NCBI RefSeq assembly: GCF_003233725.1
Contig: NZ_QKQV01000012.1
Coordinates: forward strand, 35,323 to 99,322
DNA length: 64,000 bases
Reading direction: 5' to 3'
Source: Mesonia sp. K7
GTDB taxonomy: Bacteria; Bacteroidota; Bacteroidia; Flavobacteriales; Flavobacteriaceae
Below the pieces are notes generated by a model, which was not told the origin of the DNA, made no database searches, and saw only the letters and a list, made by a program, of their open reading frames with translations. Position 1 is the first letter of the stretch, and each line of letters opens with the position of its first letter. Positions 1-8,587 of the stretch are shown piece by piece. Made by a program: the position numbers and the translations under genes.

Positions 1-1
1 T

Positions 2-1465
2 TACTTAGAGCAAGAACCGCAGTTAGACCCAGAGAAGACAGTGTTGGAAGTGGTAAAAGAAGGGGTTGCAGAAACGATAGCTATTCTTGATGAATACAAC
101 GCCATCAACGATCAGTTTGCTTTACCGGAAGTCTATGAAGATGCTGATAAGATGCAGAAACTGATGGATAAACAAGCTGAACTGCAAGATAAAATAGACG
201 CCTCAAATGCTTGGGAAATCGATACCAAACTCGAAATAGCGATGGATGCACTTCGTACGCCAGAAGCCGATAAAAAGATTTCGGTGCTTTCGGGTGGTGA
301 AAAACGTCGTGTAGCTTTGTGTCGATTGTTATTACAAGAGCCCGATGTGTTATTATTAGATGAACCTACCAACCATTTAGACGCCGAGTCGGTACATTGG
401 TTAGAGCATCATTTACAGCAATATAAGGGAACCGTGATTGCCGTAACCCACGACCGTTATTTTCTAGACAATGTTGCGGGTTGGATTCTCGAGTTAGATA
501 GAGGAGAAGGTATTCCTTGGAAGGGGAATTATTCATCTTGGTTAGATCAAAAGGCGAAGCGTTTGGCACAAGAGCAAAAACAAGCCAGCAAGCGTCAGAA
601 AACATTAGAGCGAGAATTAGAATGGGTAAAAATGGCACCAAAGGGAAGACAAGCCAAACAAAAAGCCCGTTTGAACAATTATGATAAATTGATGAGCCAA
701 GACCAAAAACAGGTCGATGAAAAGCTAGAGATCTATATTCCGAATGGACCTCGTTTAGGAACCAATGTGATTGAAGCAAAAAGCGTAAGCAAAGCTTTTG
801 GTGATAAATTGTTGTACGAAGATTTAAATTTTAAATTGCCGCAAGCGGGAATTGTAGGAATTATTGGTCCAAACGGAGCAGGTAAAACCACAATCTTTAA
901 AATGATTATGGGAGAAGAAACACCTGATGCTGGTAATTTTGAAGTAGGAGAAACGGCAAAAATCGCTTATGTAGATCAAGCGCACAGTAATATCGATCCT
1001 GAAAAAACCATTTGGCAAAACTTTAGCGACGAACAAGAATTGGTCATGATGGGTGGAAGACAGGTGAACTCTAGAGCTTACCTAAGCCGATTTAATTTCA
1101 GCGGAAGCGAACAAAACAAAAAAGTAAGTATGCTTTCTGGTGGTGAGCGTAACCGTTTGCATTTGGCAATGACTCTAAAAGAAGAAGGAAACGTGCTATT
1201 GCTCGATGAGCCTACCAACGATTTAGATGTAAACACGCTTCGTGCATTAGAAGAAGGTCTCGAGAACTTCGCAGGTTGTGCTGTGATTATTTCTCACGAC
1301 CGTTGGTTTTTAGATCGTGTTTGTACGCATATTTTATCTTTTGAAGGTGACTCGCAAGTTTATTTCTTTGAAGGTAGTTTCTCTGACTACGAAGAAAACA
1401 AGAAAAAACGTTTGGGAGCAGATATTATGCCTACTCGAATTAAGTATAAAAAGCTCACACGATAA
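2..1465 (+). CDS. ettA: Energy-dependent translational throttle protein EttA (5' end outside window)
   Basis: ABC-F ATPase that binds the ribosomal E site and gates early elongation according to the ATP/ADP ratio. The frame is open from base 2 and a GTG at 41 is internal: the residues before it (YLEQEPQLDPEKT) match EttA just after the first Walker A. About 488 codons remain of a usual 555-565, so roughly the first 70 residues lie upstream of the window. Seen in order: first signature LSGGEKRR and Walker B LLLDEPTNHLDAES, a linker with GRQAKQKARLNNYDKL, second Walker A GPNGAGKTT, second signature LSGGERNR and Walker B LLLDEPTNDLDVNT. The HLDAESVHWLE form is typical of EttA rather than Uup or YheS. 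It is followed by a terminator and is convergent with the transketolase genes. Confidence 0.93.
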   Translation, partial: YLEQEPQLDPEKTVLEVVKEGVAETIAILDEYNAINDQFALPEVYEDADKMQKLMDKQAELQDKIDASNAWEIDTKLEIAMDALRTPEADKKISVLSGGEKRRVALCRLLLQEPDVLLLDEPTNHLDAESVHWLEHHLQQYKGTVIAVTHDRYFLDNVAGWILELDRGEGIPWKGNYSSWLDQKAKRLAQEQKQASKRQKTLERELEWVKMAPKGRQAKQKARLNNYDKLMSQDQKQVDEKLEIYIPNGPRLGTNVIEAKSVSKAFGDKLLYEDLNFKLPQAGIVGIIGPNGAGKTTIFKMIMGEETPDAGNFEVGETAKIAYVDQAHSNIDPEKTIWQNFSDEQELVMMGGRQVNSRAYLSRFNFSGSEQNKKVSMLSGGERNRLHLAMTLKEEGNVLLLDEPTNDLDVNTLRALEEGLENFAGCAVIISHDRWFLDRVCTHILSFEGDSQVYFFEGSFSDYEENKKKRLGADIMPTRIKYKKLTR

Positions 1466-1467
1466 GA

Positions 1468-1498
1468 ATAAAAAATCCGCTTTAAGCGGATTTTTTTG
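1468..1498 (+). terminator. Rho-independent terminator of ettA
   Basis: The stem AAAATCCGC/GCGGATTTT with a short TTTAA loop is followed by a T run and lies 3 bases after the ettA stop codon. Confidence 0.85.
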
Positions 1499-1523
1499 TT
1501 TTGATAGCATTCCGAGTTTGTCT

Positions 1524-1617
1524 ATTGTCATGCTGAACCTGTCTGCCGACAGGCAGGCTTGTTTCAGCATCCCATCAGAAAAATATGTTTGCTGATAAGT
1601 AGATGCGAAATGACAAT
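1524..1617. repeat. REP-like intergenic palindromic element (copy 1)
   Basis: It is bounded by ATTGTCAT and ATGACAAT arms. Inside are ATGCTGAA/TTCAGCAT arms that enclose a strong palindrome built from CCTGTCTGCCGACAGGCAGG. It fills the spacer between the convergent ettA and transketolase genes and touches the transketolase stop codon. A related element is found at 14271-14348: both share TCATTTCGC at one end and a GATG(A/G)GA...TGAAACAAG core when copy 1 is read on the minus strand. It is probably a non-autonomous mobile or REP-type repeat; no gene is encoded. Confidence 0.7.
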
Positions 1618-2570
1618 TACTTTCTACCAATCACTTTCTTAGCTTTCGTAATAATAGCTTCAGCATTCAATCCATATTTATCCATCAGTTCATCTGGGGT
1701 TCCGCTTTCGCCAAAAGTATCTTGTGTAGCGACAAACGCTTGTGGTGTAGGGTGATTTTCGGCTAGTACTCTAGCAACACTTTCTCCTAAGCCGCCCAAG
1801 TAATTATGTTCTTCACAGGTTACTACACAACCCGTTTTCTTTACCGATTTTAAGATGGCTTCCTCATCTAAGGGTTTAATGGTGTGTATGTTGATCACTT
1901 CTGCAGAAATGCCTTTTTCTTCTAGTTTTTCTGCGGCCTGTAATGCTTCCCAAACCAAATGTCCTGTGGCAACAATCGTCACATCAGCACCTTCGTTAAG
2001 CAATACTGCTTTTCCTATTTCAAAAGTTTGATCTTCTGGAGTGAAGTTTGCTACTTTTGGTCTTCCAAAACGTAAATACACAGGTCCGTCGTGTTCCGCG
2101 ACAGCAATCGTTGCTGCTTTGGTCTGGTTGTAATCACAAGTATTGATAACGGTCATTCCTGGTAACATTTTCATCAAACCAATATCTTCTAAGATTTGAT
2201 GTGTTGCTCCGTCTTCACCAAGCGTAACTCCAGCATGCGAAGCACAGATTTTTACGTTTTTACCAGAATATGCTACACTTTGGCGAATTTGGTCGTACAC
2301 ACGTCCTGTTGAAAAGTTGGCAAAAGTTCCTGTAAAAGGAATTTTTCCGCCAATGGTCATACCTGCCGCTATACCAATCATATTAGCTTCGGCAATACCT
2401 ACCTGAAAGAAACGCTCCGGATGATTTTTTTTGAAATCGTCCATTTTTAAAGAACCCGTTAAATCAGCACAAAGCGCGACTACATTTTCGTTGGTTTTTC
2501 CTAATTCGGTCAATCCAGCACCAAAACCAGATCGTGTATCCTTTTTACCTGTATCTGTATATTTTTTCAT
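1617..2570 (-). CDS. Transketolase, C-terminal subunit
   Basis: 317 residues covering the pyrimidine-binding and C-terminal domains of transketolase. With the upstream partner it transfers two-carbon ketol units in the non-oxidative pentose phosphate pathway, using thiamine diphosphate. Seen: VGIAEANMIGIAAGM (cofactor-activating glutamate region), GVTLGEDGATHQ and CEEHNYLGGLGESV, all standard for the family. The protein begins MKKYTDTGKKDTR, and the gene lies 17 bases after the N-terminal subunit gene, so the two are surely co-transcribed. Splitting transketolase into two polypeptides is common in Bacteroidota and other phyla, so this is not a frameshift. Confidence 0.93.
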   Translation of the reverse strand: MKKYTDTGKKDTRSGFGAGLTELGKTNENVVALCADLTGSLKMDDFKKNHPERFFQVGIAEANMIGIAAGMTIGGKIPFTGTFANFSTGRVYDQIRQSVAYSGKNVKICASHAGVTLGEDGATHQILEDIGLMKMLPGMTVINTCDYNQTKAATIAVAEHDGPVYLRFGRPKVANFTPEDQTFEIGKAVLLNEGADVTIVATGHLVWEALQAAEKLEEKGISAEVINIHTIKPLDEEAILKSVKKTGCVVTCEEHNYLGGLGESVARVLAENHPTPQAFVATQDTFGESGTPDELMDKYGLNAEAIITKAKKVIGRK

Positions 2571-2587
2571 TGTTGTTGTGTTATGTT

Positions 2588-3433
2588 TTAGTAATCACCT
2601 AAGGTTTCTGGGTTTTGAGCTAATGCAACTTCTAATTGCTCATCATTTGGTGCTTTTCCGTGCCATTCGTGCGTATGCATCATAAAATCGACGCCGTTGC
2701 CCATAACCGTGTACATCAAAATACAAACCGGTTTTCCTTTGCCTGTTTCCGCTTTAGCGTTTGTTAATCCTTTTTTGATGGCTTCTAGATTATTACCTTC
2801 TTTGATTTCAAGTACTGTCCAACCAAAAGCTTCAAATTTGGCTTTAAGATTACCCATATCCAAAACTTGATCGGTAGAACCATCTATTTGTTGACCGTTT
2901 AAGTCTACTGTAGCGATGAGGTTATCTACTTTATTGGCAGCAGCATACATGATTGCTTCCCAATTTTGTCCTTCTTGTAATTCGCCATCACCGTGTAAAC
3001 TGTAAACTAAGTGATTATCCTTATTTAATTTTTTGGCTTCGGCAGCACCGATTGCCACAGACATTCCTTGCCCAAGTGAACCTGAAGCGACGCGCACACC
3101 AGGCAAACCTTCATGGGTTGTCGGATGCCCTTGTAGACGTGAATCGATTTTCCTAAAGGTATTTAACTCATCTACGTCAAAATAACCCGATCGCGCCAAA
3201 ACGCTATAAAAAACAGGAGAAATATGCCCGTTGGATAAGAAAAACAAGTCTTCGTTAGTTCCGTTCATATTAAAAGACGGATTGTGCTTCATGATTTCGT
3301 TATAGAGCACGACGAAAAATTCTGCACAACCAAGTGAACCTCCAGGATGACCAGAGTTGACATTGTGTACCATTCTAAGAATATCTCGCCTTACTTGTAT
3401 GACAAGATCATTTAAATTTTGGGAATTTGACAT
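2588..3433 (-). CDS. Transketolase, N-terminal (thiamine diphosphate) subunit
   Basis: 281 residues forming the thiamine-diphosphate-binding half of a split transketolase. Seen: SGHPGGSLG near the N-terminus and the cofactor motif HGDGELQEGQNWEAIMYA, followed by the conserved NLIATVDLNGQQIDG segment; the C-terminus has HEWHGKAPN. It pairs with the C-terminal subunit gene directly downstream. A good promoter (TTTG-N19-TATTTTTG) lies 20-50 bases upstream of the ATG. The enzyme is cytoplasmic. Confidence 0.93.
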   Translation of the reverse strand: MSNSQNLNDLVIQVRRDILRMVHNVNSGHPGGSLGCAEFFVVLYNEIMKHNPSFNMNGTNEDLFFLSNGHISPVFYSVLARSGYFDVDELNTFRKIDSRLQGHPTTHEGLPGVRVASGSLGQGMSVAIGAAEAKKLNKDNHLVYSLHGDGELQEGQNWEAIMYAAANKVDNLIATVDLNGQQIDGSTDQVLDMGNLKAKFEAFGWTVLEIKEGNNLEAIKKGLTNAKAETGKGKPVCILMYTVMGNGVDFMMHTHEWHGKAPNDEQLEVALAQNPETLGDY

Positions 3434-3453
3434 ATGGTGTTGTTTTTGTTTTG

Positions 3454-3484
3454 CAAAAATAGGTTTTTATAAGCCCAAACCAAA
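3454..3484 (-). promoter_or_regulatory. Bacteroidota-type promoter for the transketolase operon
   Basis: On the minus strand a TTTG (-33) at 3484-3481 is followed by 19 bases and then TATTTTTG (-7 box, consensus TAnnTTTG) at 3461-3454. Box spacing and distance to the ATG at 3433 fit the Bacteroidota housekeeping sigma factor. Confidence 0.6.
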
Positions 3485-3565
3485 ACAAGAGATGATCCTT
3501 TTTTTAACGAAAAAATGAACTTGTAAACAATTTTATGGGATGTCTAAAGTTTGGGTTGAGTTAGT

Positions 3566-3573
3566 TATCTTTG
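3566..3573 (+). promoter_or_regulatory. Probable -7 box for tgt
   Basis: TATCTTTG matches TAnnTTTG exactly and lies 20 bases before the tgt ATG. I see no clear TTG at the expected -33 position. Confidence 0.4.
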
Positions 3574-3592
3574 CCCATAGAAAATTCGATCC

Positions 3593-4723
3593 ATGTTTTT
3601 TGATTTAAAAGCGAAAGACCAACATTCTAAGGCAAGAGCAGGAGTAATCACTACCGATCATGGCATAATAGAAACGCCTATTTTTATGCCAGTAGGAACG
3701 GTAGGAACTGTAAAAGGGGTTCATCAGCGAGAACTCGAAGAAGAGGTCAATCCAGATATAATTTTAGGAAATACTTATCACTTATACTTACGACCTCAGA
3801 CCGATATTTTAGAACAAGCAGGAGGTCTGCACAAGTTTATGAATTGGGATAGAAATATCTTGACCGATTCGGGCGGCTATCAAGTATATTCGCTTTCAGC
3901 AAATCGAAAAATAAAGGAAGAAGGGGTCAAGTTTAAGTCCCATATCGATGGAAGCTACCATACCTTTACTCCTGAAAATGTGATGGAAATCCAACGAACC
4001 ATAGGAGCCGACATCATTATGGCTTTTGATGAATGTACCCCTTATCCTTGCGATTATAAATATGCTAAAAAATCGATGCATATGACGCACCGTTGGTTAG
4101 ATAGGTGTATTCATCATTTAGAGAAAACACCTTTAAAGTACGATTATAACCAATATTTTTTCCCGATCGTTCAAGGAAGCACTTATAAAGATTTACGTCA
4201 GCAATCGGCAGAATACATTGCCAATGCAGGCGCTGTTGGAAATGCTATTGGTGGGCTCTCGGTAGGTGAGCCAGCAGAAGAGATGTATGCGATGACCGAT
4301 GTAGTCTGTAGCATTTTGCCAGAAGAAAAACCACGTTACTTAATGGGTGTCGGTACGCCAATTAATATTTTAGAAAATATTGCTCTTGGCGTAGATATGT
4401 TTGATTGTGTGATGCCAACTAGAAATGCGCGTAATGGGATGTTGTTTACCGCTCACGGAACGATCAACATCAAGAATAAAAAATGGGAAAATGATTTTTC
4501 TCCTATTGATGAAATGGGAATTACTTGGGTTGATACTGCTTACTCCAAAGCTTATGTGCGTCATCTATTTTCGGTAAACGAATTGCTTGGCAAGCAAATT
4601 GCTACCATACACAATTTAGGATTTTATCTTTGGTTGGTGCGAGAAGCTAGAAAGCAAATTTTAGAAGGTACTTTTAGAACTTGGAAAGATAAAATGGTCA
4701 AACAAATGGATAAAAGGTTGTAG
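3593..4723 (+). CDS. tgt: Queuine/preQ1 tRNA-guanine transglycosylase
   Basis: 376 residues. It exchanges guanine-34 of GUN-anticodon tRNAs for preQ1 in queuosine synthesis. Seen: ILTDSGGYQVYSLS with the proton-acceptor aspartate, MAFDECTPYP, GGLSVGEPAEEMY, and FDCVMPTRNARNG with the nucleophile aspartate. The usual zinc site (CxCxxC followed about 25 residues later by His) is missing: where other TGTs have the cysteines, this protein reads EMGITWVDTAYSKAYVRHLF, although the downstream TIHNL histidine stays. The lptG-type gene follows after 2 bases. Confidence 0.94.
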   Translation: MFFDLKAKDQHSKARAGVITTDHGIIETPIFMPVGTVGTVKGVHQRELEEEVNPDIILGNTYHLYLRPQTDILEQAGGLHKFMNWDRNILTDSGGYQVYSLSANRKIKEEGVKFKSHIDGSYHTFTPENVMEIQRTIGADIIMAFDECTPYPCDYKYAKKSMHMTHRWLDRCIHHLEKTPLKYDYNQYFFPIVQGSTYKDLRQQSAEYIANAGAVGNAIGGLSVGEPAEEMYAMTDVVCSILPEEKPRYLMGVGTPINILENIALGVDMFDCVMPTRNARNGMLFTAHGTINIKNKKWENDFSPIDEMGITWVDTAYSKAYVRHLFSVNELLGKQIATIHNLGFYLWLVREARKQILEGTFRTWKDKMVKQMDKRL

Positions 4724-4725
4724 AC

Positions 4726-5805
4726 TTGAAAATATTAGATTGGTATATATTAAAAAGGTATCTCGGCTCATTTTTAATGCTGCTATTATTGTTTATTCCT
4801 ATTGGAATTACAGTGAACTTAGCAGAGAAAATCGACAAGATTTTAGAAAACGAAGTGCCTTTAGTGGAAGTCGTTAATTACTATATCGATTTTACGGTCT
4901 ATTTTGCCAACTTTCTATTTCCTTTCTTTTTATTTTTATCGATTATTTTCTTTACCTCAAAATTGGCAAGCAACACAGAAGTTATTGCTTTTTTGAGTTC
5001 CGGTGTTTCTTTTTCCCGTTTTCTTAGACCTTATCTTATTGGAGCAACGATTGTCTGTTTGGCAGCACTAGTTTTAAGTATGTATTTGGCGCCAAGAGCA
5101 AGCGAGGGTTTCAACGACTTTAAATATAAATACCTAAAAAGAGGTAGTGAAGTTCAAGAAACAGAAAATGTTTTCCGCCAGATTAATGAAAATGAAGTGA
5201 TTTACGCGACCAATTTTCAGGCAAAAAACAAAACTGCTCGTAACTTTACCTTAGAACATTTTGAAGGAAATCGTTTAAAATTTAAAATTAGCGCAAGAGA
5301 CATCAAGTACAATGATGAAGAAAAAACCTATAGACTTAACGGTTACGAAAAACGAATTGTAGGTGAAAATAAAGAAGATATTCTCATTTCAGAAAATAAA
5401 AAAGATACGATTCTTCCTTTCGAATTTGATGCTCTTACGCCAGTAATATACATTGCAGAAACTCTAAACTACACAGAGCTTAGAGATTTTATTGAACAAG
5501 AACAGCGAAGAGGCTCGGGTAACATCAACCGCTATAAGGTGGTTGCCTATAAAAGACTTAGTGTGCCGGTTTCTGCTTTTATTCTTACCATTATTGCCGT
5601 ATCGGTTTCTTCGGTAAAACGAAGAGGAGGAATGGGTGTAAATTTGGCGATAGGTATTGCTATTGCTTCTATTTTTGTATTTCTCGATAAAGTTTTTGGT
5701 ACCATCGCAGAACAATCTACCTTTTCACCTTTGATTGCAGTTTGGTTTCCCAATATTGTGTTTGGAGTTTTAGCATTTTTCTTGTTGAGAAATGCGAAAC
5801 GATAA
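4726..5805 (+). CDS. LptF/LptG-family lipopolysaccharide export permease
   Basis: 359 residues with a TTG start 2 bases after the tgt stop, giving MKILDWYILKRYLGSFL. The N-terminal hydrophobic helices, a periplasmic beta-rich middle of about 180 residues and three C-terminal helices match the YjgP/YjgQ (LptF/LptG) fold. These proteins pair in the inner membrane with the LptB ATPase to extract lipopolysaccharide. The opening K-x-LDxYIxxxxL pattern and the C-terminal VSVSSVKRRGGMG...GI are typical. Whether it is LptF or LptG cannot be decided here. It is translationally close to tgt, a gene order often seen in Flavobacteriaceae. Confidence 0.85.
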   Translation: MKILDWYILKRYLGSFLMLLLLFIPIGITVNLAEKIDKILENEVPLVEVVNYYIDFTVYFANFLFPFFLFLSIIFFTSKLASNTEVIAFLSSGVSFSRFLRPYLIGATIVCLAALVLSMYLAPRASEGFNDFKYKYLKRGSEVQETENVFRQINENEVIYATNFQAKNKTARNFTLEHFEGNRLKFKISARDIKYNDEEKTYRLNGYEKRIVGENKEDILISENKKDTILPFEFDALTPVIYIAETLNYTELRDFIEQEQRRGSGNINRYKVVAYKRLSVPVSAFILTIIAVSVSSVKRRGGMGVNLAIGIAIASIFVFLDKVFGTIAEQSTFSPLIAVWFPNIVFGVLAFFLLRNAKR

Positions 5806-5830
5806 TTTAATCATAAATTAAATTAATGTT

Positions 5831-5838
5831 TATCTTTG
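5831..5838 (+). promoter_or_regulatory. Probable -7 box for accA
   Basis: TATCTTTG matches TAnnTTTG and lies 32 bases before the accA ATG. No convincing -33 TTG is present. Confidence 0.4.
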
Positions 5839-5869
5839 TAAGCTACAATTTATAAAACCTGTATTTCGT

Positions 5870-6823
5870 ATGGAATATTTAGATTTTGAAATTCCGATTA
5901 AGGATTTACAAGAACAATATGAAAAAGCCTGTAAAATAGGAGAAGACAGTGATGTAGATGTGTCTGAAACCTGTAAGCAAATCGAAAAAAAGCTTGCTGC
6001 AGCCAAAAAAGAAATTTATAAAAATCTTACCGCTTGGCAGAGAGTTCAGTTGTCAAGACATCCAGATAGACCTTATACCTTAGATTACGTAAAAGCACTG
6101 TGTGGCGATACTTTCCTAGAACTTCACGGTGATAGGAATGTAAAAGACGACAAAGCCATGATTGGCGGATTAGGAAAAATTGGTGACCAAACCTATATGA
6201 TTGTCGGTCAACAAAAAGGCTTTAATACCAAAATGCGTCAATACCGTAATTTCGGAATGGCAAACCCAGAAGGATATCGCAAAGCTTTACGTTTGATGAA
6301 ATCTGCAGAAAAGTTTGGTATCCCTGTCTTATCTTTTATCGATACACCAGGAGCTTACCCAGGATTGGAAGCAGAAGAAAGAGGTCAAGGTGAAGCGATT
6401 GCTCGTAATATTTTTGAAATGACGAGCCTCAAAGTGCCCATTTTTGTGGTCGTAATAGGAGAAGGAGCAAGTGGTGGAGCTTTAGGAATAGGCGTTGGAG
6501 ATAAAGTAATGATGTTGGAAAACTCTTGGTACTCGGTAATTTCTCCAGAAAACTGCTCGTCGATACTTTGGAGAAGTTGGGATCAAAAAGAAAGAGCCGC
6601 TGAAGCTTTAAAACTTACCGCAGAAGATGCCAAAAAGCTTAAAGTGATCGATGCCATTATCAAAGAACCTTTGGGTGGAGCGCACAGCAATCGCCCGGAA
6701 ATGTTTAAAACCTTAAAAGACGTCATTATCAAATCTTATGAAGAACTCAAGGAAACACCTATCGAAGAACTTATCAATACCCGAATGGATAAATATGCCA
6801 ATATGGGTGTTTTTAAAGGCTAA
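5870..6823 (+). CDS. accA: Acetyl-CoA carboxylase carboxyltransferase subunit alpha
   Basis: 317 residues, the family's usual length. With AccD it transfers the carboxyl group from carboxybiotin to acetyl-CoA, making malonyl-CoA for fatty acid synthesis. Seen: [21 protein letters not shown], the crotonase-fold core [20 protein letters not shown], then [15 protein letters not shown] and [13 protein letters not shown]. It has its own -7 box and a strong terminator, so it is probably a single-gene unit between lptG and dnaB. Confidence 0.97.
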   Translation: MEYLDFEIPIKDLQEQYEKACKIGEDSDVDVSETCKQIEKKLAAAKKEIYKNLTAWQRVQLSRHPDRPYTLDYVKALCGDTFLELHGDRNVKDDKAMIGGLGKIGDQTYMIVGQQKGFNTKMRQYRNFGMANPEGYRKALRLMKSAEKFGIPVLSFIDTPGAYPGLEAEERGQGEAIARNIFEMTSLKVPIFVVVIGEGASGGALGIGVGDKVMMLENSWYSVISPENCSSILWRSWDQKERAAEALKLTAEDAKKLKVIDAIIKEPLGGAHSNRPEMFKTLKDVIIKSYEELKETPIEELINTRMDKYANMGVFKG

Positions 6824-6845
6824 GTTTTATAATAAAATTTAAAAA

Positions 6846-6877
6846 AAGCCGAAAGCGTTTGTTTTCGGCTTTTTTCA
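6846..6877 (+). terminator. Rho-independent terminator of accA
   Basis: The stem AGCCGAAA/TTTCGGCT with a GCGTTTGT-type loop is followed by TTTTTT and lies about 20 bases after the accA stop. Confidence 0.85.
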
Positions 6878-6997
6878 TGCTTATCAACAAAATAAAAAAG
6901 TTATCACCAAGTTATTCATTAAAAGTGTTTACAAAAAGTCATTCAATTTTTAGAGAAAATCACGGCGCTCCAAACACATTTTTTATACTTTCGTGAT

Positions 6998-8545
6998 ATG
7001 GAAAAAGTAAAGGAAAATTTATACTATAACGAATCTAAGGGCAGTGTGATTGCTTTGCAAAAAGGCAAATTGCCGCCACAGGCCGTTGAGATAGAAGAGG
7101 TAATTCTCGGGGCAATGATGATCGATAAAAAGGGAGTAGATGAGGTTATAGATATTTTACATCCGGAGGCTTTTTACAAAGAAACGCACCAACATATTTT
7201 TAGAACCATTATCACGCTTTTTGAGAATAGTGAACCTATCGATTTGATGACGGTATCCAATCAGCTCAAAAAAGACGGAAAACTGGAAGTTTGTGGTGGG
7301 GATTATTATTTGATTCAGTTAACACAGAAAGTTTCCTCTTCTGCCCATATTGAGTTCCATGCCAGAATTATCTTACAGAAATTCATTCAGCGAAGCTTGA
7401 TTAAAATTTCTAACGAAATTATAGAAGATTCTTATGACGAAAGCACCGACGTGTTTGATTTGCTTGACAAGGCAGAATCTAAACTTTATGAAGTCACGCA
7501 AGGCAATATCAAGCGTTCTTCAGAGACGGCGCAAAGTTTGGTGATTCAGGCAAAAAAGAAAATAGAAGAAATTTCCAATAAAGAAGGTTTAAGTGGTATT
7601 CCTTCGGGTTTTGAAAGGTTAGACAAACTTACTTCGGGTTGGCAGCCTAGTGATTTGATTATCGTTGCGGCAAGACCTGGTATGGGTAAAACCGCGCTCA
7701 CGCTTTCGATGGCTCGAAACATCTCCGTCGATCAAAATATTCCGGTAGCATTTTTCTCTTTAGAAATGTCGTCGGTACAATTAATTACACGTTTAATTTC
7801 CAGTGAAACAGGCTTATCCTCTGAAAAGTTAAGAACTGGAAACCTCGAAAAACACGAGTGGGAACAACTAAACGTAAAAGTAAAAGGACTCGAAAAAGCA
7901 CCTTTGTTTATCGATGATACACCATCGTTATCGATTTTTGATTTAAGGGCAAAAGCAAGAAGGCTGGCTTCACAACACGGCATCAAATTGATTGTGATTG
8001 ATTACCTACAATTAATGACGGCCGGAGGAACACAGAAAGGAGGAAACCGTGAACAAGAGATTTCTACGATTTCCAGAAACCTAAAAGCCTTGGCAAAAGA
8101 ACTGAATGTGCCTGTGATTGCACTTTCGCAGTTATCGCGTGCGGTAGAAACCCGCGGAGGAAGTAAAAGACCTTTGCTTTCTGACCTTCGTGAATCGGGT
8201 GCGATCGAGCAAGATGCCGATATTGTATCGTTTATTTACCGCCCTGAATATTATAAAATTGACGAATGGGATGATGAAGAAAGAACACCTACAGAAGGTC
8301 AGGCGGAATTTATTGTCGCCAAGCACAGAAATGGTGGTTTGGAGAATATCCGTCTGAAATTTATCGGTAAACTTGGTAAGTTCGAAAACTTGGAAACTTT
8401 TGATTTTTTATCGTCAGAAATTCCATCAAAAATGAATCAAGATGACGATGATTTTGCAGCGCCAAAACATTTTCCATCTCCAGATGATGCTTTTGGTAGT
8501 AACGAAGATTTCTCTGAAGACGACGAAAATAGCGTTCCTTTCTAA
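6998..8545 (+). CDS. dnaB: Replicative DNA helicase DnaB
   Basis: 515 residues. Hexameric helicase of the replication fork. The N-terminal primase-interacting domain begins after a short extension (KLPPQAVEIEEVILGAMM). The RecA-like C-terminal domain has Walker A RPGMGKTALTLSMA, the FFSLEMSSVQLITRL motif, Walker B IKLIVIDYLQLM and the SQLSRAVETRGGSKRP region that ends in LRESGAIEQDADIV. An acidic tail of about 45 residues (DDDDF...EDDENSVPF) follows the fold. No intein is present. The ATG at 6998 is preceded by a pyrimidine-rich spacer and the accA terminator. Confidence 0.97.
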   Translation: MEKVKENLYYNESKGSVIALQKGKLPPQAVEIEEVILGAMMIDKKGVDEVIDILHPEAFYKETHQHIFRTIITLFENSEPIDLMTVSNQLKKDGKLEVCGGDYYLIQLTQKVSSSAHIEFHARIILQKFIQRSLIKISNEIIEDSYDESTDVFDLLDKAESKLYEVTQGNIKRSSETAQSLVIQAKKKIEEISNKEGLSGIPSGFERLDKLTSGWQPSDLIIVAARPGMGKTALTLSMARNISVDQNIPVAFFSLEMSSVQLITRLISSETGLSSEKLRTGNLEKHEWEQLNVKVKGLEKAPLFIDDTPSLSIFDLRAKARRLASQHGIKLIVIDYLQLMTAGGTQKGGNREQEISTISRNLKALAKELNVPVIALSQLSRAVETRGGSKRPLLSDLRESGAIEQDADIVSFIYRPEYYKIDEWDDEERTPTEGQAEFIVAKHRNGGLENIRLKFIGKLGKFENLETFDFLSSEIPSKMNQDDDDFAAPKHFPSPDDAFGSNEDFSEDDENSVPF

Positions 8546-8587
8546 TTTGGCAAGGTATTCGTAGAATATTTTCTATATTTAAGGACG

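Noticed and set aside
133..372. Minus-strand ORF inside ettA, and many similar antisense ORFs elsewhere
   Set aside because: Low-complexity translations (Ser/Asn runs) opposite well-conserved genes; coding signal lies on the other strand.
366..779. 137-codon antisense ORF in ettA
   Set aside because: The real ettA frame is conserved with ABC motifs; this is a shadow of its codon bias.
6881..6909. TTATCAACA and TTATCACCA before dnaB, resembling DnaA boxes
   Set aside because: Each deviates from TTATCCACA, there are only two, 20 bases apart, and no other replication-origin signs (dnaA, cluster of boxes, A/T unwinding region) are present.
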